Source of the DNA: Amphiura filiformis
Taxonomy: Eukaryota > Echinodermata > Ophiuroidea > Amphilepidida > Amphiuridae
Direction of reading: 5' to 3'
Length of the DNA: 64,000 nt
NCBI RefSeq assembly: GCF_039555335.1
Contig: NC_092628.1
Location: forward strand, 67,956,292 to 68,020,291
In this document: in pieces, positions 63,360 through 64,000 of the stretch
Layout: the number at the start of each line of letters is the position of its first letter
Numbering within the stretch: position 1 is the first letter of the stretch
Notes under the pieces: generated by a model
Database searches by the model: none
What the model saw: only the letters and a program-made list of their open reading frames with translations
What the model was told of the DNA's origin: nothing
Program-made: the position numbers and the translations under genes

Positions 63360-63985
63360 TTAAAACGTATCCTTCTTGAGTGCATTTACCAGCCAGTCCT
63401 CTGCATCATCAGATGATTCAAATATATCATCATCGTCATTGTTATTGTCCTCCTCATCCCGTAAAATCTTTGAATAATGTAGTTTTCTCTTCTTGGGCAC
63501 ACACAATGCGACTATAATTAGTACTGCAGACCAAAACAATGCTACAATTGAGAAACAAAGGAACATGGTTTGTCTTCCATGATGATCATATATTACTCCC
63601 GATATCACACTTCCATTGGAGGATCCAATTCCATAGTATAACACCACCATGACGACTTGCATTATCCGCTGCATTCCGGGAGGTGCAGCGTGTTCCGCAT
63701 ACATCATGGCGGACTCCCACATTGCACCTTTACAAAATATGTTTAGAATCTCTATAGGGATAGCTGCCCATGGGTTCCACAGATACGAGAAATACAAGAG
63801 ACGTGCAGAGAGGGCGAGTGACGCTAATCCAAAAACACCCATGTGCCCAACTTTCTTTGTTAGCAGTCCAGAAGCACACAGTGTTGGCATTTCAGCAACA
63901 GCTGAAGCTGCTACAGTAAGCCCCATGACTATCTCAGAACCACCTAGATCTTGAATGGCCCAAAACATAAAGTTCTGAATACTTG
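63360..63985 (-). CDS. MFSD6: MFSD6-like major facilitator transporter, last exon
   Basis: About 207 codons from a TTTTTTGTCAG acceptor (an alternative AG lies 11 bases further in) to TAA. The minus strand has TTG, not ATG, at the apparent frame start, so this is an exon edge and not a translation start. It holds NFMFWAIQDLGGSEIVMGLT, four to five hydrophobic membrane segments, the loop GLLTKKVGHMGVFGLASLAL, and MYAEHAAPPGMQRIMQVVMV. These match the C-terminal half of MFSD6 (W.LEDLGG..., PMFFFSG.LLKKLGH, YASHVAPPGAEATMQG). A cytoplasmic tail with acidic runs (DEEDNNNDDDD) follows. MFSD6 is a multi-pass membrane protein whose substrate is not firmly established. The rest of the gene lies beyond the window. 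Confidence 0.85.
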
Positions 63986-64000
63986 CTGACAAAAAACCTA

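Noticed and set aside
63649-63954. Plus-strand frame opposite the MFSD6-like exon
   Set aside because: Shadow of the real minus-strand coding exon.

Overview
The window is animal nuclear DNA: AT-rich, with long introns, GT-AG exons and dense short inverted-repeat elements. The three recognisable cellular genes (an FBXL2/FBXL20-type F-box protein, CEP70, and an MFSD6-like transporter) and the style of the repeats fit a marine invertebrate deuterostome. I would guess an echinoderm or hemichordate, but that is an inference from repeat style and not a firm call.

Layout. (1) 1-7,680, plus strand: the last exons of an FBXL2/FBXL20-like leucine-rich-repeat F-box gene. Its final exon, which carries the C-terminal CaaX prenylation box, is present twice in tandem. 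(2) 7,680-19,580: intergenic, with several MITE-like elements and a tandem array rich in GGTCA. (3) 19,582-48,631, minus strand: CEP70 (centrosomal protein 70), convergent with the FBXL gene. Nine exons were placed and their splice phases agree. Between the fifth and sixth placed exons lies a roughly 20.6-kb intron that holds two plus-strand zinc-finger genes. One (33,996-35,393) joins C2H2 fingers to three transposase-like helix-turn-helix domains. The other (36,635-38,867) encodes 17 C2H2 fingers but is broken by a frameshift and a nonsense codon. The same intron holds a 5.6-kb block bounded by inverted arrays, with decayed retrotransposon pieces inside. Another CEP70 intron carries a 1.37-kb foldback element built from inverted arrays of a GGTTCGCTATCTCTAA-like unit. 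(4) 48,632-63,359: repeat-rich DNA with no convincing coding exon. (5) 63,360-63,985, minus strand: the last exon of an MFSD6-like membrane transporter.

Three of the conserved reading frames carry small indels: a missing base in a T run in FBXL, a missing base in an A run in CEP70, and a missing dinucleotide in a GT run in the second zinc-finger gene. This pattern points to sequencing or consensus error at least as strongly as to real mutations. The gene products act in unrelated processes (ubiquitin ligase substrate choice, centrosome organisation, DNA binding, membrane transport); nothing here suggests a shared pathway.

The most unusual items are the duplicated prenylated terminal exon, the giant foldback in the CEP70 intron, the zinc-finger/HTH fusion gene, and a foldback family whose members share an internal core but have different arms.
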